A stretch of 64,000 nt of DNA from a bacterium (GTDB lineage: Bacteria > Zhuqueibacterota > QNDG01 > JAGLOF01), in contig JAGLOF010000073.1 of the NCBI GenBank assembly GCA_023139105.1, positions 1 to 64,000 of the forward strand, in the 5' to 3' direction. Position 1 is the stretch's first letter; each line of letters starts with the position of its first letter. The translations under genes were made by a program, and so were the position numbers. Positions 18,596 to 28,172 of this stretch are shown piece after piece. The notes below the pieces were generated by a model. It was not told where the DNA came from, did no database searches, and saw nothing but the letters and a program-made list of their open reading frames with translations.

Positions 18596-21145
18596 TTATC
18601 GACCGTTCTTACCGTTCATCTCAATATCACGATTCATATGCAGCATGTCCACGCCTTGAGACCAGTCGCCCAGCAGGTGACGGCTAAAATAATCCGCCTT
18701 GAGCCAGAAGGAATATTCTCTCATATTACCAAAACCGTGACGTTGCCCCGGATAGAGGAAAAAATCGAAACGCTTGTTGGCCTTGATCAGGGCGTTGGCC
18801 ATACGGATGGTGTTGGCCGGATGCACATTGTTGTCCACATCGCCGGAGACCAACATCAAATGGCCCTTGAGATTTTTGGCAATCTGCGGATTAGTCTCAA
18901 TCTTGTAGATAAACTTAACTGTGCTGTCATTCTCCATGACCTCTTTCACACCGTGATGCTTCTCGCTCCACCAGCGGTTGTAGATATTATTTGTATGATT
19001 ACCTGCTGCAGATACCGCACATTTAAAGAAATCGGGATAGACCAGCATGGCTGCCGTGGACATGAAGCCGCCGCCAGAGTGGCCGTAAATACCCACTCTA
19101 CTAATGTCGATGAAACCATGGCGGTTGGCCAGTTGTTCGATAACAGCTTTTTTATCAGCCAGACCGTAGTCGCGGAGATTGCCGTATCCATAATTGTGAT
19201 ACCACTTGCTGCGGCCGGGATGACCGCCGCGGTTGCCCAGAGTGACCACGATGAAGCCCAGCTGAGCCATGCGGTCGGTGCGGTCCATACGCGAGGAGAA
19301 CGACTTGTTCACTGCCTCGGTCTGGGGACCGGGATAGACATAGGCCAGAATGGGATAGGACAGTGTGGAGTCGAAGTTGAATGGCTTGTACATCACGCCG
19401 TAGATGTCGGTGATGCCGTCGGCGGCCTTGGTCTTAAACGGCACTGGGAAGCGGTAACCGGCAGCCATCAGGTTGCCAAGATCGGCCGTTTCCAAATCCA
19501 TAAGTTTCTGCCCCAGATGGTTGCGCAGGTCAGCCTTGGGTGCCGTATTCACCCGGGAATAATTGCTCACAAAATAGCGATGCGAATCGCTCATGCTCAC
19601 CCGGTAGTTGAAATGGCCGGGATTCAGCAGTTTCAGTCCTGACCCGTCAAAATTCACACGGTAAAGATGTAAAAAATAGGGGTCTTCATTGCGCTCTTTA
19701 GCATTGGCCGTGAAATAGAGCACTCGGTTCTTTTCATCGATATTGACTATATCTTCACAGTGAAAAGCACCGCTGGTAATCTGATTCTTCAGCTTGCCCT
19801 GACCGTCGTAGAGGTAGAAATGGGCCCACCCGTCACGCTCAGACCACTGAATCAGCTCACGGCCGTTGTTGACCAGACCCAAATTATTCACTTCCAGATA
19901 GGTATTCATACGCTCTTCGATGAGCACCGTCACCTCACCGGTGTTGACGTCCGCTTTGCAGACGTCGATGCGCTTCAGATCACGACTGGTACGGTAAAAA
20001 TAAAGTTCGTCAGACGAATCGCTGAGCCAGATCGATGGCCGATGTTCGTCATCGCCGTCCTTCTTCAGACGGGGTTTGCGGTAGGTGTTGAGCGTCTGAT
20101 CTTTGAAGGCATCGGCCTTGATCTTCACCTTGTCGCCCGATTCAAGATCAAAAACCAGCAGTTCGACCACAGGCGCCTCTTTCTCACCCGGCAGATGGTA
20201 TTTGTAAGACTCCAGCGTGGGACGCGGACTCTTGGTATTGTGTACTACCCAGAAATCTTTCACATCGCGCGTATCGCTGCGCTGCATGGAAAATTTCTTT
20301 GAGTCAGGTGACCACAGGCCCCACGCGCCTTTGCGCTTGTCCTTGTTCTTCTCTTTATCGACGTTGTCCTCACCCCGGGCACCACCACCGTAGCCGTAAT
20401 ATTCGATACCATCATCGGTGATGGCGTGTTCGACGATGGTGGAGTCTTTCTCGTCTTCCAGAGCTTTTTTATAATTTTCGATATCCATCCAAAAGAGATT
20501 GTGATGCTTTGAGAAGAGTACGTGGCTACTGTCCGGGGCAATATTGGCCCATTTAGGTCTCTTCTTGGGCTCCTTATAGTCTTCAAGCACCACCAGCTTT
20601 TGTGTAGCCAGCGTATACTTGAAGTGAAAGACCTTTTTCTTAGGTGTGTCTTTACCGTTTTTCTTCTTGTCTTTCTTGCCGTTTTTCTTATCGTCGTCTT
20701 TTTCCTCAGTCTTGGTTGAATCAGAAACGGCTTCTTCTTTCTTCTCTTCATCCTGAGACGATGTCACCTTGAACTGAATGGCGCGGTCGTTATCTATAAA
20801 TTTAATTTTGTCGATAGGCAGGTGCTGATGGTCGTAGGGATCTTTGACGATCCTGGTCAGCTGAGCCGCCATCCACACATTGTCGAAAATGTGTAATTTG
20901 ATCTTACGGGCCGGATCGACAATATAGAATGTCTTTCCTTCAGATGTCTCGTAGGAATACCAAAAACGATCTGAATGTTTAAGCCAATGAGATCTGACAG
21001 ATGTTGAAAAAACAAGAGTCTTCATTCGTGCCGGAGAGAACTTGGCAGCCAAATCATAATTGGCCTTGGCTACATGAGGATTTTGGGCAAACAAGGGTAT
21101 GGCCAACACCACAATAAACATGGCCATCAGGGAAAAACGTCGCAT
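18596..21145 (-). CDS. exported S9 (DPP4-like) prolyl oligopeptidase
   Basis: A periplasmic or surface serine peptidase, 849 residues from the ATG at 21145. That start follows GGAGG by 5 bases; the ATG 12 bases earlier overlaps the ribosome site. Signal peptide MRRFSLMAMFIVVLAIPLFAQ. An N-terminal beta-propeller (about 30-560) is followed by the alpha/beta hydrolase domain: nucleophile in GIYGHSGGGFM (Ser about 690), Asp in SGDVDNN (about 770) and His in GQRHGF (about 802). This order is that of DPP4/S9B-C enzymes, which clip dipeptides or oligopeptides. Oddity: a strongly charged Lys/Glu/Asp insert (about 135-170, KKNGKKDKKKNGK) inside the propeller. Monocistronic with its own terminator. 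Confidence 0.9.
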   Translation of the reverse strand: MRRFSLMAMFIVVLAIPLFAQNPHVAKANYDLAAKFSPARMKTLVFSTSVRSHWLKHSDRFWYSYETSEGKTFYIVDPARKIKLHIFDNVWMAAQLTRIVKDPYDHQHLPIDKIKFIDNDRAIQFKVTSSQDEEKKEEAVSDSTKTEEKDDDKKNGKKDKKKNGKDTPKKKVFHFKYTLATQKLVVLEDYKEPKKRPKWANIAPDSSHVLFSKHHNLFWMDIENYKKALEDEKDSTIVEHAITDDGIEYYGYGGGARGEDNVDKEKNKDKRKGAWGLWSPDSKKFSMQRSDTRDVKDFWVVHNTKSPRPTLESYKYHLPGEKEAPVVELLVFDLESGDKVKIKADAFKDQTLNTYRKPRLKKDGDDEHRPSIWLSDSSDELYFYRTSRDLKRIDVCKADVNTGEVTVLIEERMNTYLEVNNLGLVNNGRELIQWSERDGWAHFYLYDGQGKLKNQITSGAFHCEDIVNIDEKNRVLYFTANAKERNEDPYFLHLYRVNFDGSGLKLLNPGHFNYRVSMSDSHRYFVSNYSRVNTAPKADLRNHLGQKLMDLETADLGNLMAAGYRFPVPFKTKAADGITDIYGVMYKPFNFDSTLSYPILAYVYPGPQTEAVNKSFSSRMDRTDRMAQLGFIVVTLGNRGGHPGRSKWYHNYGYGNLRDYGLADKKAVIEQLANRHGFIDISRVGIYGHSGGGFMSTAAMLVYPDFFKCAVSAAGNHTNNIYNRWWSEKHHGVKEVMENDSTVKFIYKIETNPQIAKNLKGHLMLVSGDVDNNVHPANTIRMANALIKANKRFDFFLYPGQRHGFGNMREYSFWLKADYFSRHLLGDWSQGVDMLHMNRDIEMNGKNGR

Positions 21146-21288
21146 ATGTGCCTCCATAGATGAGTAGGAGTGCCATAAATTAATTAAGAAAAATTACAAT
21201 AATGGCACTTGATTAAAAAAAATAAGCAGAAATACATTGAAATGCAAATAGATTTATATTGAAGCTATTTGAAGAAACAGTATAAGTT

Positions 21289-22458
21289 TTATATGCGGTC
21301 CAGCAACACTTTTAATTTTTTCCAGCTCAGTATATTTCCAGATTCTTGTCTCAAATTTTCATTGCCTGCATAGATAAGATAGGAATTATCTGCCGAAGCT
21401 CCGGAGATTGCCTGCCAGTATTTTATACCTTTCCAGAAATCTACTGCTATTGTTTTGCCTGATTTTATTTCAACAGCGACTAACTCAATTCCTTTTTCTA
21501 TCAGACAATCTAACTCAACCCCTTTATTATCCCGCCAGAAATAAAGATTACTCTCACGACCCTGGTTCCACCTCTTTTTTAAAAATTCAGTTATAATCAT
21601 ATTCTCAAAGAGCGAACCGCGTATATAATGATTTTCAAGCTGCGTTACAGAATCAATATTCAATAAATAGCAGGCCAGACCTGTATCATAAAAATAGAGC
21701 TTCGGCATTTTAACAAGTCTTTTACTAAAATTCTTATAATGCGGTCGCAATCTGAACAGAATATAACCTGCCTCCAGCATCGATATCCAGGACTTGGCTG
21801 TGTTGACACTGACACCGCAATCACTGGCAAGTGAGGTGACATTTAACAGCTGCCCTATCCTGCCGGCACAAAGGCGTACAAACCTGATAAATTCATCGAG
21901 ATGCCTGATGTTTTGCAACTGTCTCACATCCCGTTCAACATATGTCTGTATATAACTCGGGAAAAAATCAGCAGGATCTATGCCTCGGTCATATATAGCA
22001 GGGTAACCGCCTGTAAAAAGTACACTATCAAGTGATTGTGATTCAAGATTGGCACTGCAAAGTTCCGACATACTCAACGGAAGCAGCTTCAACACAGCTA
22101 CACGTCCTGCAAGAGTCTGAGATATTTTATTGGACAGGAGAAAACTCTGTGAACCGGAAAGAATGAACTCACCTGGCTTCCCGGAACTATCTATAGCCGA
22201 TTGCAGGTAGGAAAAAAGTGATGGTACACGTTGCACTTCATCAAAAATATATCCACTATCACTGCTCTCCAGTAAATGCCTGGGGTCGTTCATAGCCATT
22301 AAACGTATATCGGGATCTTCCAGAGAATAGTAACGTTTTTCAGGAAACAGGTTGCGGATCAAGGTTGTTTTTCCTGACTGCCGCGGCCCTGTTACTGACA
22401 CGGCAGGGAATTGTGATGCCAGCTGCAATAACTTTTTTTCGAGTTCTCTTTTGATCAT
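21289..22458 (-). CDS. AAA ATPase with DUF4143 (PD-(D/E)XK-like) C-terminus
   Basis: A 389-residue member of the widespread ATPase-DUF4143 family. Walker A GPRQSGKTT, Walker B YIFDEVQR, sensor-like LSGSQSFLL. The C-terminal DUF4143 part has VELDCLIE ... VAVEIKSG, the acidic and lysine residues of a PD-(D/E)XK nuclease fold. The family is patchily spread and mobile; function is unknown, with defence or toxin-like roles proposed. The ATG at 22458 is preferred to a TTG nine codons earlier; neither has a strong ribosome site. Confidence 0.85.
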   Translation of the reverse strand: MIKRELEKKLLQLASQFPAVSVTGPRQSGKTTLIRNLFPEKRYYSLEDPDIRLMAMNDPRHLLESSDSGYIFDEVQRVPSLFSYLQSAIDSSGKPGEFILSGSQSFLLSNKISQTLAGRVAVLKLLPLSMSELCSANLESQSLDSVLFTGGYPAIYDRGIDPADFFPSYIQTYVERDVRQLQNIRHLDEFIRFVRLCAGRIGQLLNVTSLASDCGVSVNTAKSWISMLEAGYILFRLRPHYKNFSKRLVKMPKLYFYDTGLACYLLNIDSVTQLENHYIRGSLFENMIITEFLKKRWNQGRESNLYFWRDNKGVELDCLIEKGIELVAVEIKSGKTIAVDFWKGIKYWQAISGASADNSYLIYAGNENLRQESGNILSWKKLKVLLDRI

Positions 22459-22613
22459 GTCTGGAATGTAACAACCCCGGTACAATTATGCAACAGAAAA
22501 GTTGTTTTGTACCAACAAGCCCTGAATGTCCCTACTTTTCAGGAGTCCGGGTACTACGCCAACACCGAAGCCGATGGTTTGTAGAACTGGTATTCTATTG
22601 CTATAAAACGAAT

Positions 22614-22650
22614 GCTCCTATATTGCTGTAAGATCCAGCAATATAGGAGC
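22614..22650 (-). terminator. perfect 15-bp hairpin, probable terminator
   Basis: gctcctatattgctg pairs exactly with cagcaatataggagc around a 7-base loop (taagatc). It lies 10 bases after the stop of the FG-GAP-like gene. The U-run on the minus strand is weak (attcgtttta). Confidence 0.6.
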
Positions 22651-22659
22651 CTATAAATT

Positions 22660-25200
22660 TTATTCAGTAAACACCAATTTTTGAATTCTCACCTCATCGC
22701 CAACAGTCAAACGGCAAAAATAAATACCACTGGCAATCTGCGCACCCTCAGCATCCCTGGCAAACCAGCGCACCTGGTGCTGACCCGATGGCTTAACGCC
22801 ATCCTCCAGCGTGGCAACAAGCCGACCGGCAACATTATAAATCTTCAGAGTGACAGTAGACCGTTCCGGAAGTGTGTAAGAAAGCTTTGTTGACGGATTA
22901 AAAGGATTGGGGTAGTTCTGGTGTAATTTGAACGTCTCGGGGATATCAAGAGCATTTGACTCAACCGCAGTTTCGGATAAATAATATGCATAAACAGAAC
23001 CGGAATTAATGCCCATATCATCATTTAATTTTGCTGCAACAAGAAGATGTTCACTGTCAATGGCTACCGGTCTTCCAAACCAATCATTACCGGCTCCGTC
23101 ACTGGCAATTATTTTCATCTCACAATTCCAGCTGGAACCGTCATGTACATATGTATATACAGAGCCTGAATTGATGCCGTTATTATCATCATAAAATGCA
23201 CCAACTACAATCCTGTGGCCATCAAAATCAAGATTCCGCCCAAATTCATCCCTTGGTGCACCACCCGGTGCAATGAATTTGATCTGTTCAGTCCAGGTTG
23301 TACCGCTTCTTTCAAAGAGATATACAGAACCGGAATTAATGCCAAATACATCATCGCTGTATGCGCCAATGACAAGCTGACTGCCATTTAGAACACATTT
23401 GTGAAAACGATCATCATAGCCGCCATCACCGGCTATTAGTTTCTGCTGCTCTGTCCAGGTCTCACCATCCCTGTTGAAAACATAAACAGCCCCGGCATTG
23501 ATACCATTCTCATTGTCATCTGTTCTTGCTCCGATAGCCGCATATTCTCCATCCACAGAAATTGCTACACCAAACCAGTCATTCTCAGCAGCATCGCTGG
23601 CCAATAATTTTTGCTGCTCTGCCCAGGTCTCTCCATCACGCTTAAAAACATAGGCAGATCCTGTTCTGGGACCATGGTCATCATCAAAGAAAGCACCTGC
23701 AAAAGCATAACTGCCATCAATAGCCACATTGATGCCCAGACGATTATCTTCTCCCGCATCATCGGCAACAAGCTTGGCCTGCTGGTTCCAGATAGTGCCT
23801 TGACGTTTAAAGATATATGCAGCGCCGGCTTTATCGCTTCCGGCATTGACCCATGGGGCACCAACTACGGCATATTCATCACTCAGTGCCACAGAATAGC
23901 CGAAAAGATCATCTTCAACCCCATCGCCAGCAATAATTTTTTGTTGAAGCAACCATTCCGTTCCGTCATATTTATAAATGTAAGCCGCCCCTGCATTAGT
24001 CCCATTGATATTGTCATTTTCTGAAGCACCTATAATTGCATACTCACCGTCAATATCCAATCCATAACCAAATTGATCTCCTGCCAGACCATCTGCTGCC
24101 AAAATCAATGTTTCCATTTCCGGATGGCGATAGTCACTCTTCAAATCCTGCTCAATATAACAGGTTACATTCTCATCGCCACCGTCCGAGGTCACTGCAA
24201 TAGTAGCTGTTCCACTGGCCGTTGTTAACTGAGATCTATCCACAACTACTTTTATCGATCCTTCTCCCACTCCGCTTTCCGGTGTAACAGATGTGATCCA
24301 GGGTACATCCGGATTTTCCGCAACTGACCATGTTAAAGTGCCGCTGCCGGAATTAGCTATTGTAAAGAATAGTGAATCCGAATTCATGTCATAATTTAAC
24401 GTGGATGTATTCAGGGAGATTGTTGGACTTCCCCCACTTGCAATTGGCTGCACCTCATCCAGATATATGCCACCTTCAAAATTATCTACCATACGGCCTC
24501 TGACAGAGACATATATATCCCTGATTATCCGACGTGGCACTGAGCTATAAATTGAAGTCCAGTTAAAGGTTTTGCTAATCCAATTCTCATCTTCCAGCCA
24601 GGTTGTAATCTCCTGGTAATCTCCCAGTCTGAAATACCTGTTTCTCGCTTCATCTAAATCATATACAGTTACATGAAGATTAATACTCAAATCCAGATAA
24701 TCACCGGGTGCCGCTCCGGTTTTTGCCATATAATTCAATAAAGCAATTGAAAACCCTTCGGCCTCCTGCCAATGTGTTGAAGTGGAGAGATCGGGTGAAA
24801 TCCAATACATAAACCAATAAGTAGCACCGGGATTCGTTATGCCATGACCAGAGGTATTACAGATCTTATATGATCCTATATTATCACCTATTGGATCAAC
24901 AAGGCCAGCCGAGGCATAGCTGACAGCATCAGCCCACAAATGAGAAAAATGAGAGGCAAACGGACCACCTCCAATTTCATCTCTGGGACCGTCCACTGTC
25001 CAGCTCTGCACTGTCCCATCATTAAAATCAAAACCGCCTTCAGCCAGGATGACTCCGGTTGAAGGCGATGTAGTATGTACATTGCTTTTTAAAATACCTG
25101 GATTTTCTACTTCAATAAAAGTTTGAGAAAAAAGAGCAGATCCTGCCAGAAGAATCATAACAGCTATTGCTGATACAATTCGCTTGCCTTTGCCATTCAT
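22660..25200 (-). CDS. secreted FG-GAP-like propeller protein with type IX sorting domain
   Basis: An 846-residue surface or secreted protein. The ATG at 25200 sits on AAGGAGGACGAT and is followed by a signal peptide (RIVSAIAVMILLAGSALFSQ). After an N-terminal jelly-roll-like part (about 20-250) comes a BACON-like beta domain (about 260-350: GSGTLTWSVAENPDVPW). Six to seven FG-GAP/integrin-like repeats follow, each with a DxFG..V.I.GEYA..GA pattern (for example GDQFGYGLDIDGEYAIIGA). A C-terminal sorting domain has NYPNPFNPSTKLSYTLPE and ASGIYFCRLTVGD, the strongest lineage marker in the window. Partner or ligand unknown. Confidence 0.88.
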   Translation of the reverse strand: MNGKGKRIVSAIAVMILLAGSALFSQTFIEVENPGILKSNVHTTSPSTGVILAEGGFDFNDGTVQSWTVDGPRDEIGGGPFASHFSHLWADAVSYASAGLVDPIGDNIGSYKICNTSGHGITNPGATYWFMYWISPDLSTSTHWQEAEGFSIALLNYMAKTGAAPGDYLDLSINLHVTVYDLDEARNRYFRLGDYQEITTWLEDENWISKTFNWTSIYSSVPRRIIRDIYVSVRGRMVDNFEGGIYLDEVQPIASGGSPTISLNTSTLNYDMNSDSLFFTIANSGSGTLTWSVAENPDVPWITSVTPESGVGEGSIKVVVDRSQLTTASGTATIAVTSDGGDENVTCYIEQDLKSDYRHPEMETLILAADGLAGDQFGYGLDIDGEYAIIGASENDNINGTNAGAAYIYKYDGTEWLLQQKIIAGDGVEDDLFGYSVALSDEYAVVGAPWVNAGSDKAGAAYIFKRQGTIWNQQAKLVADDAGEDNRLGINVAIDGSYAFAGAFFDDDHGPRTGSAYVFKRDGETWAEQQKLLASDAAENDWFGVAISVDGEYAAIGARTDDNENGINAGAVYVFNRDGETWTEQQKLIAGDGGYDDRFHKCVLNGSQLVIGAYSDDVFGINSGSVYLFERSGTTWTEQIKFIAPGGAPRDEFGRNLDFDGHRIVVGAFYDDNNGINSGSVYTYVHDGSSWNCEMKIIASDGAGNDWFGRPVAIDSEHLLVAAKLNDDMGINSGSVYAYYLSETAVESNALDIPETFKLHQNYPNPFNPSTKLSYTLPERSTVTLKIYNVAGRLVATLEDGVKPSGQHQVRWFARDAEGAQIASGIYFCRLTVGDEVRIQKLVFTE

Positions 25201-25510
25201 ATCGTCCTCCTTGAAATGATAAATGTATTTATACTTCAATTCGACTTATGTATATGATAACAGACAATCTAAACTATAGCCTTAAACTACATGAGATTTA
25301 GGCATATTACACAATTTAACATTCGAATGCAATAGAGAAATGGATTGGTCAAATGTTCAAATAGAGGGGTGATGATATAGCGTTAGTTGTATAGCAGCAC
25401 TACGCCCAAGGGTGCAGCCAGGAGCGATAGGAGAACTTACTATTTGATTCTTACATTAAAATTATTATCTTTTATAATGATTGATCCAATGCTAGAATAG
25501 GAGCAGAGTA
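25201..25510. other. 310-base intergenic region between divergent genes
   Basis: AT-rich spacer that must hold promoters for the minus-strand FG-GAP gene and the plus-strand toxin-antitoxin pair. Contains one copy of the actacgccca repeat (25405-25434). Confidence 0.5.
25405..25434. repeat. actacgccca repeat, left copy
   Basis: actacgcccaagggtgcagc begins a block that recurs in diverged form at 26089-26121 (actacgcccaggggcgcagc). The two copies flank the toxin-antitoxin pair. Confidence 0.5.
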
Positions 25511-25699
25511 ATGACTGCAATAAAAGGGCAAGTACTGCAATTGATAGAAAAGTTACCTGATAATGCAAGTATTGATGACATTATATCAGAATTGTATTTT
25601 AAAATTCAGGTTGATGCCGGACTTAAAGAACTGGAAGAAGGGAAAGGCATTCCGCATGATATCGTAAAAGAGAGGTTTGTCAAGTGGACTACAAAATAA
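25511..25699 (+). CDS. putative antitoxin of ParDE/RelBE-type pair
   Basis: A 62-residue acidic, helical protein (VLQLIEKLPDNASIDDIISELY; LKELEEGKGIPHDIVKERF). The motif around GKGIPH is common in small antitoxins paired with ParE-like toxins. It overlaps the toxin start by 16 bases, typical of translational coupling. Cytoplasmic; expected to bind and block the toxin and to repress the operon. A weak GGAGCAGAGTA ribosome site precedes the ATG. Confidence 0.8.
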   Translation: MTAIKGQVLQLIEKLPDNASIDDIISELYFKIQVDAGLKELEEGKGIPHDIVKERFVKWTTK

Positions 25700-25989
25700 A
25701 GTGGTCACCATCAGCAGCTTCTCATCTTGAACAGATTTGTGAATTTATTGCTCAGGACTCAAAAGCTTACGCTAGAGTTTTTGCTCAAAAATTACTTACT
25801 ATTGTTGAAAACATTCCCCTCTTTCCTAAAGCCGGTCGTATAGTTCCTGAATATTATGATGATAATTTACGTGAACACATTTATGGAAATTACCGCATTG
25901 TCTATCGAATTGAAAGTGATGCCGTTGAAATCATCGCTATCTGCCATGGAGCACGGCCCGTTGAACAGGCCATGGGAGACATACATTAA
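25684..25989 (+). CDS. ParE/RelE-superfamily toxin
   Basis: A 101-residue toxin of the ParE type. It has the N-terminal WSPSAASHLEQICEFIAQDS helix pair and the C-terminal core HIYGNYRIVYRIESDAVEIIAICHGAR, as expected for the ParE fold. It starts at a GTG inside the antitoxin's last codons. ParE members poison gyrase and RelE members cut mRNA; sequence favours the ParE branch. The pair lies at the edge of an AT-rich accessory patch. Confidence 0.88.
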   Translation: MDYKIKWSPSAASHLEQICEFIAQDSKAYARVFAQKLLTIVENIPLFPKAGRIVPEYYDDNLREHIYGNYRIVYRIESDAVEIIAICHGARPVEQAMGDIH

Positions 25990-26088
25990 AAAAGCTGTCA
26001 TCCCTGCATGTTTCTGGCAGGGATCCATCATTAACAGATACCGAGAGCTATCGGAAGTTATTTACGCAATTCTTTTGATGTGAAATTA

Positions 26089-26121
26089 CTACGCCCAGGG
26101 GCGCAGCCGTAGAACGATCGA
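26089..26121. repeat. actacgccca repeat, right copy
   Basis: actacgcccaggggcgcagc, the partner of 25405-25434. Lies just after the toxin gene. Confidence 0.5.
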
Positions 26122-26136
26122 AATTGTATTATACGG

Positions 26137-26493
26137 CTACAATGTTTTTCTTAAAATACTGAACACCTTCCAATGCAATCCAAAACCAACAACAAAAAAA
26201 TATATTATCAATGCAATTTTCGCTCCTTCATTGTTTATTAATGTCCCAATAAAATATCCGACATGTGCATATATTAATCCAAAAATGATGTACATTAGTA
26301 TTCTTATTTTTTCAATAACACTTAGGAACATTAGACCAAATAAAGACAACACCCACACAATCCATGATTTAAAATATATTCCTGCAACAATTGACAATAC
26401 CCACACTTCAATTCCCACAAAAGCAATATACTTTCTATTACTCTCAACATCATACATAATTTTTAAATCATCAGCTATCACAATATTATTCAT
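26137..26493 (-). CDS. small multi-pass membrane protein, 118 aa
   Basis: Not recognised. It has about four predicted membrane segments (for example YIAFVGIEVWVLSIVAGIYF, ILMYIIFGLIYAHVGYFIG and IALIIYFFVVGFGLHW) and a basic C-terminal tail. GAGGTGTTGT precedes the ATG. Very AT-rich, like the cassette it ends. Confidence 0.55.
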   Translation of the reverse strand: MNNIVIADDLKIMYDVESNRKYIAFVGIEVWVLSIVAGIYFKSWIVWVLSLFGLMFLSVIEKIRILMYIIFGLIYAHVGYFIGTLINNEGAKIALIIYFFVVGFGLHWKVFSILRKTL

Positions 26494-26568
26494 ACAACAC
26501 CTCGCTTGTGAAAATTAACTAGCCATATAACAAATGTAGACAACACAAAAAAAGGAATAACAGTCAAT

Positions 26569-26826
26569 TCAAGTATTGTTCATCGACGATTTTGTTTGGT
26601 TTATTAATGTATTTGTTATGCTTAAATCACTATAAATGTCTGTTCGCAACAAACTTATCTCATTTGATATATTATCAAAGTTAAAGTTTAGTTTAGAAAT
26701 TTCATTTTTTGCAGCAACAATATTTTTGTTTAATGTATTTAATTCTGAGCATACACGACTATCCTCAAGAGCTTCTTGAACAATATTATATTTTAACCCA
26801 ACAGAAAATGTTAAAATAAAAAACAT
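26569..26826 (-). CDS. short protein with N-terminal hydrophobic segment and coiled coil
   Basis: Not recognised; 85 residues. A short N-terminal hydrophobic stretch (FFILTFSVGL) is followed by a heptad-like helix (LNTLNKNIVAAKNEISKLNF). It starts 11 bases after the 26838-27926 gene, with no clear ribosome site. It may be a real small membrane-tethered protein or a chance frame. Confidence 0.4.
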   Translation of the reverse strand: MFFILTFSVGLKYNIVQEALEDSRVCSELNTLNKNIVAAKNEISKLNFNFDNISNEISLLRTDIYSDLSITNTLINQTKSSMNNT

Positions 26827-26837
26827 CTGAAGTAAAC

Positions 26838-27926
26838 TTACAACCCTACATGATTAAAATGCCATGTTTTAACATTTCTACACATTAACTTATTAGTACA
26901 CCGTACAGGAAAATTCCATTGATGGAAGTCCTTTTCATAGGCCCTTTTAGCAAGCAAGGCCATGCCAGCTCTTAATTTCAAACGATCTTTCAAAGAAAAC
27001 CCTTGTATATTCTTTAAAAATAAAAAATAAGGATCTTTACGGATAAATCTTTCAACGATATCTAGATCTACCAATCCATCAATAAACGGAGTACTCTGAT
27101 TTTTGAAATGTAGCACTCCATTTTTCCTTATCGGACGAGGAACAATTATCTGACGTGAAATCTTTTTCTGGTTGTAATACAAATCCGTTTTCCCTGCTAC
27201 ACATTTCTTTTCAATTTGTTGTTTTGAAGGAGAGACAAATATTGGACGTTTGCCTATTGTCATATCCCGTAATACTGCAATACCTGCAAAACGGTACAAC
27301 TCATAATATTGCAAAATCGCATCAAAAACCCATAACGTTGTCGGCATTTCTGCTCTATTTCTTGCTTCTCTTACCAGTAAATGATAACATCCGGCATACA
27401 AACCTAAGCGACTAATCAATGAACTGTCTTTTGAAATTCGGTTAAAATGTCGATACAGCTCTGCCATTTTCCAAGGCTGAACAACTGGTTTATCATTATT
27501 TAATGAAGAATATTTTTCTCTAAAAGGATCAAGATCAGAACCTGCTGGAAAACCATTATACTCCCACTTATTCTCTAATGGCAATCCTATTGGGCTCCCC
27601 TGCGCCATCTCCCCGGTATCGACAGATACACTGATTCCTGATTGAATAACCCCATCCTCATTGAGCGCGACAATATGCACTGTCCCTTCTCTGGAGTCGT
27701 GTGGATTACATTCAATTTTTTTAATTTTGTTGGGATTTACCGCTGTACAATAAATACAACTGCCCATTTCCATTAACTGATAACGTGTTTTTATCAGTTT
27801 AAGATAAAGCTTCGCATCACTGATTTCAGTTGGACGATATCCACGGAATCCATAATATTGTGTAAATGCATGCACTTCATATGAATGCATTGCACTAGAT
27901 ATTCTTCCAAGATAAAGCGAAGCCAT
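26838..27926 (-). CDS. unrecognised protein, possible GNAT-type N-acyl amino acid synthase-like
   Basis: A 362-residue protein from the ATG at 27926 (AAGG upstream, 8 bases after the preceding gene). A longer frame starts at 27971. I do not recognise it with certainty. The order of features, a Tyr/Arg-rich start (KLIKTRYQLMEMG), then HDSREGTVHIVALNEDGVIQ, then PIGLPLENKW, then WKMAELYRHFNRIS and a helical stretch before GIAVLRDMTIGKRPIFV, resembles the autoinducer-synthase / FeeM / PEP-CTERM-associated acyltransferase branch of the GNAT fold. That would join an acyl chain to an amino group. No exosortase or acyl carrier protein is nearby. Treat the function as a hypothesis. Confidence 0.45.
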   Translation of the reverse strand: MASLYLGRISSAMHSYEVHAFTQYYGFRGYRPTEISDAKLYLKLIKTRYQLMEMGSCIYCTAVNPNKIKKIECNPHDSREGTVHIVALNEDGVIQSGISVSVDTGEMAQGSPIGLPLENKWEYNGFPAGSDLDPFREKYSSLNNDKPVVQPWKMAELYRHFNRISKDSSLISRLGLYAGCYHLLVREARNRAEMPTTLWVFDAILQYYELYRFAGIAVLRDMTIGKRPIFVSPSKQQIEKKCVAGKTDLYYNQKKISRQIIVPRPIRKNGVLHFKNQSTPFIDGLVDLDIVERFIRKDPYFLFLKNIQGFSLKDRLKLRAGMALLAKRAYEKDFHQWNFPVRCTNKLMCRNVKTWHFNHVGL

Positions 27927-27934
27927 TATACACC

Positions 27935-28120
27935 TTAAAATTTTTCTAACAAACCAATACCCGTTGGACAATGATTATTCAGAACTTCTAGAAATTCAAT
28001 ACACAATCTATCACATCCAGCATAATAACAAGATAATACTACTACAATTATTAAAAAATACAACTCCAGTTTTTCTATTTTATTGCTATATTTGGATTCC
28101 TCACCTACTCCTGTACTCAT
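27935..28120 (-). CDS. small single-pass membrane protein, 61 aa
   Basis: From the ATG at 28120, which sits on CTGGAGGTAAA. A charged N-terminus (EESKYSNKIEKLEL) precedes one membrane helix (YFLIIVVVLSCYYAG) and a Cys-containing tail. Not recognised. It lies 8 bases before the acyltransferase-like gene, so the two are probably translated together. Confidence 0.5.
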   Translation of the reverse strand: MSTGVGEESKYSNKIEKLELYFLIIVVVLSCYYAGCDRLCIEFLEVLNNHCPTGIGLLEKF

Positions 28121-28172
28121 TTTACCTCCAGTTTTGAATAATGAAATTATGAACAACAAACAACCACCTCAT

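Noticed and set aside
18638-19642. 334-codon open frame on the plus strand opposite the S9 peptidase
   Set aside because: Antisense shadow of a clear catalytic domain; no ribosome site, no family resemblance.
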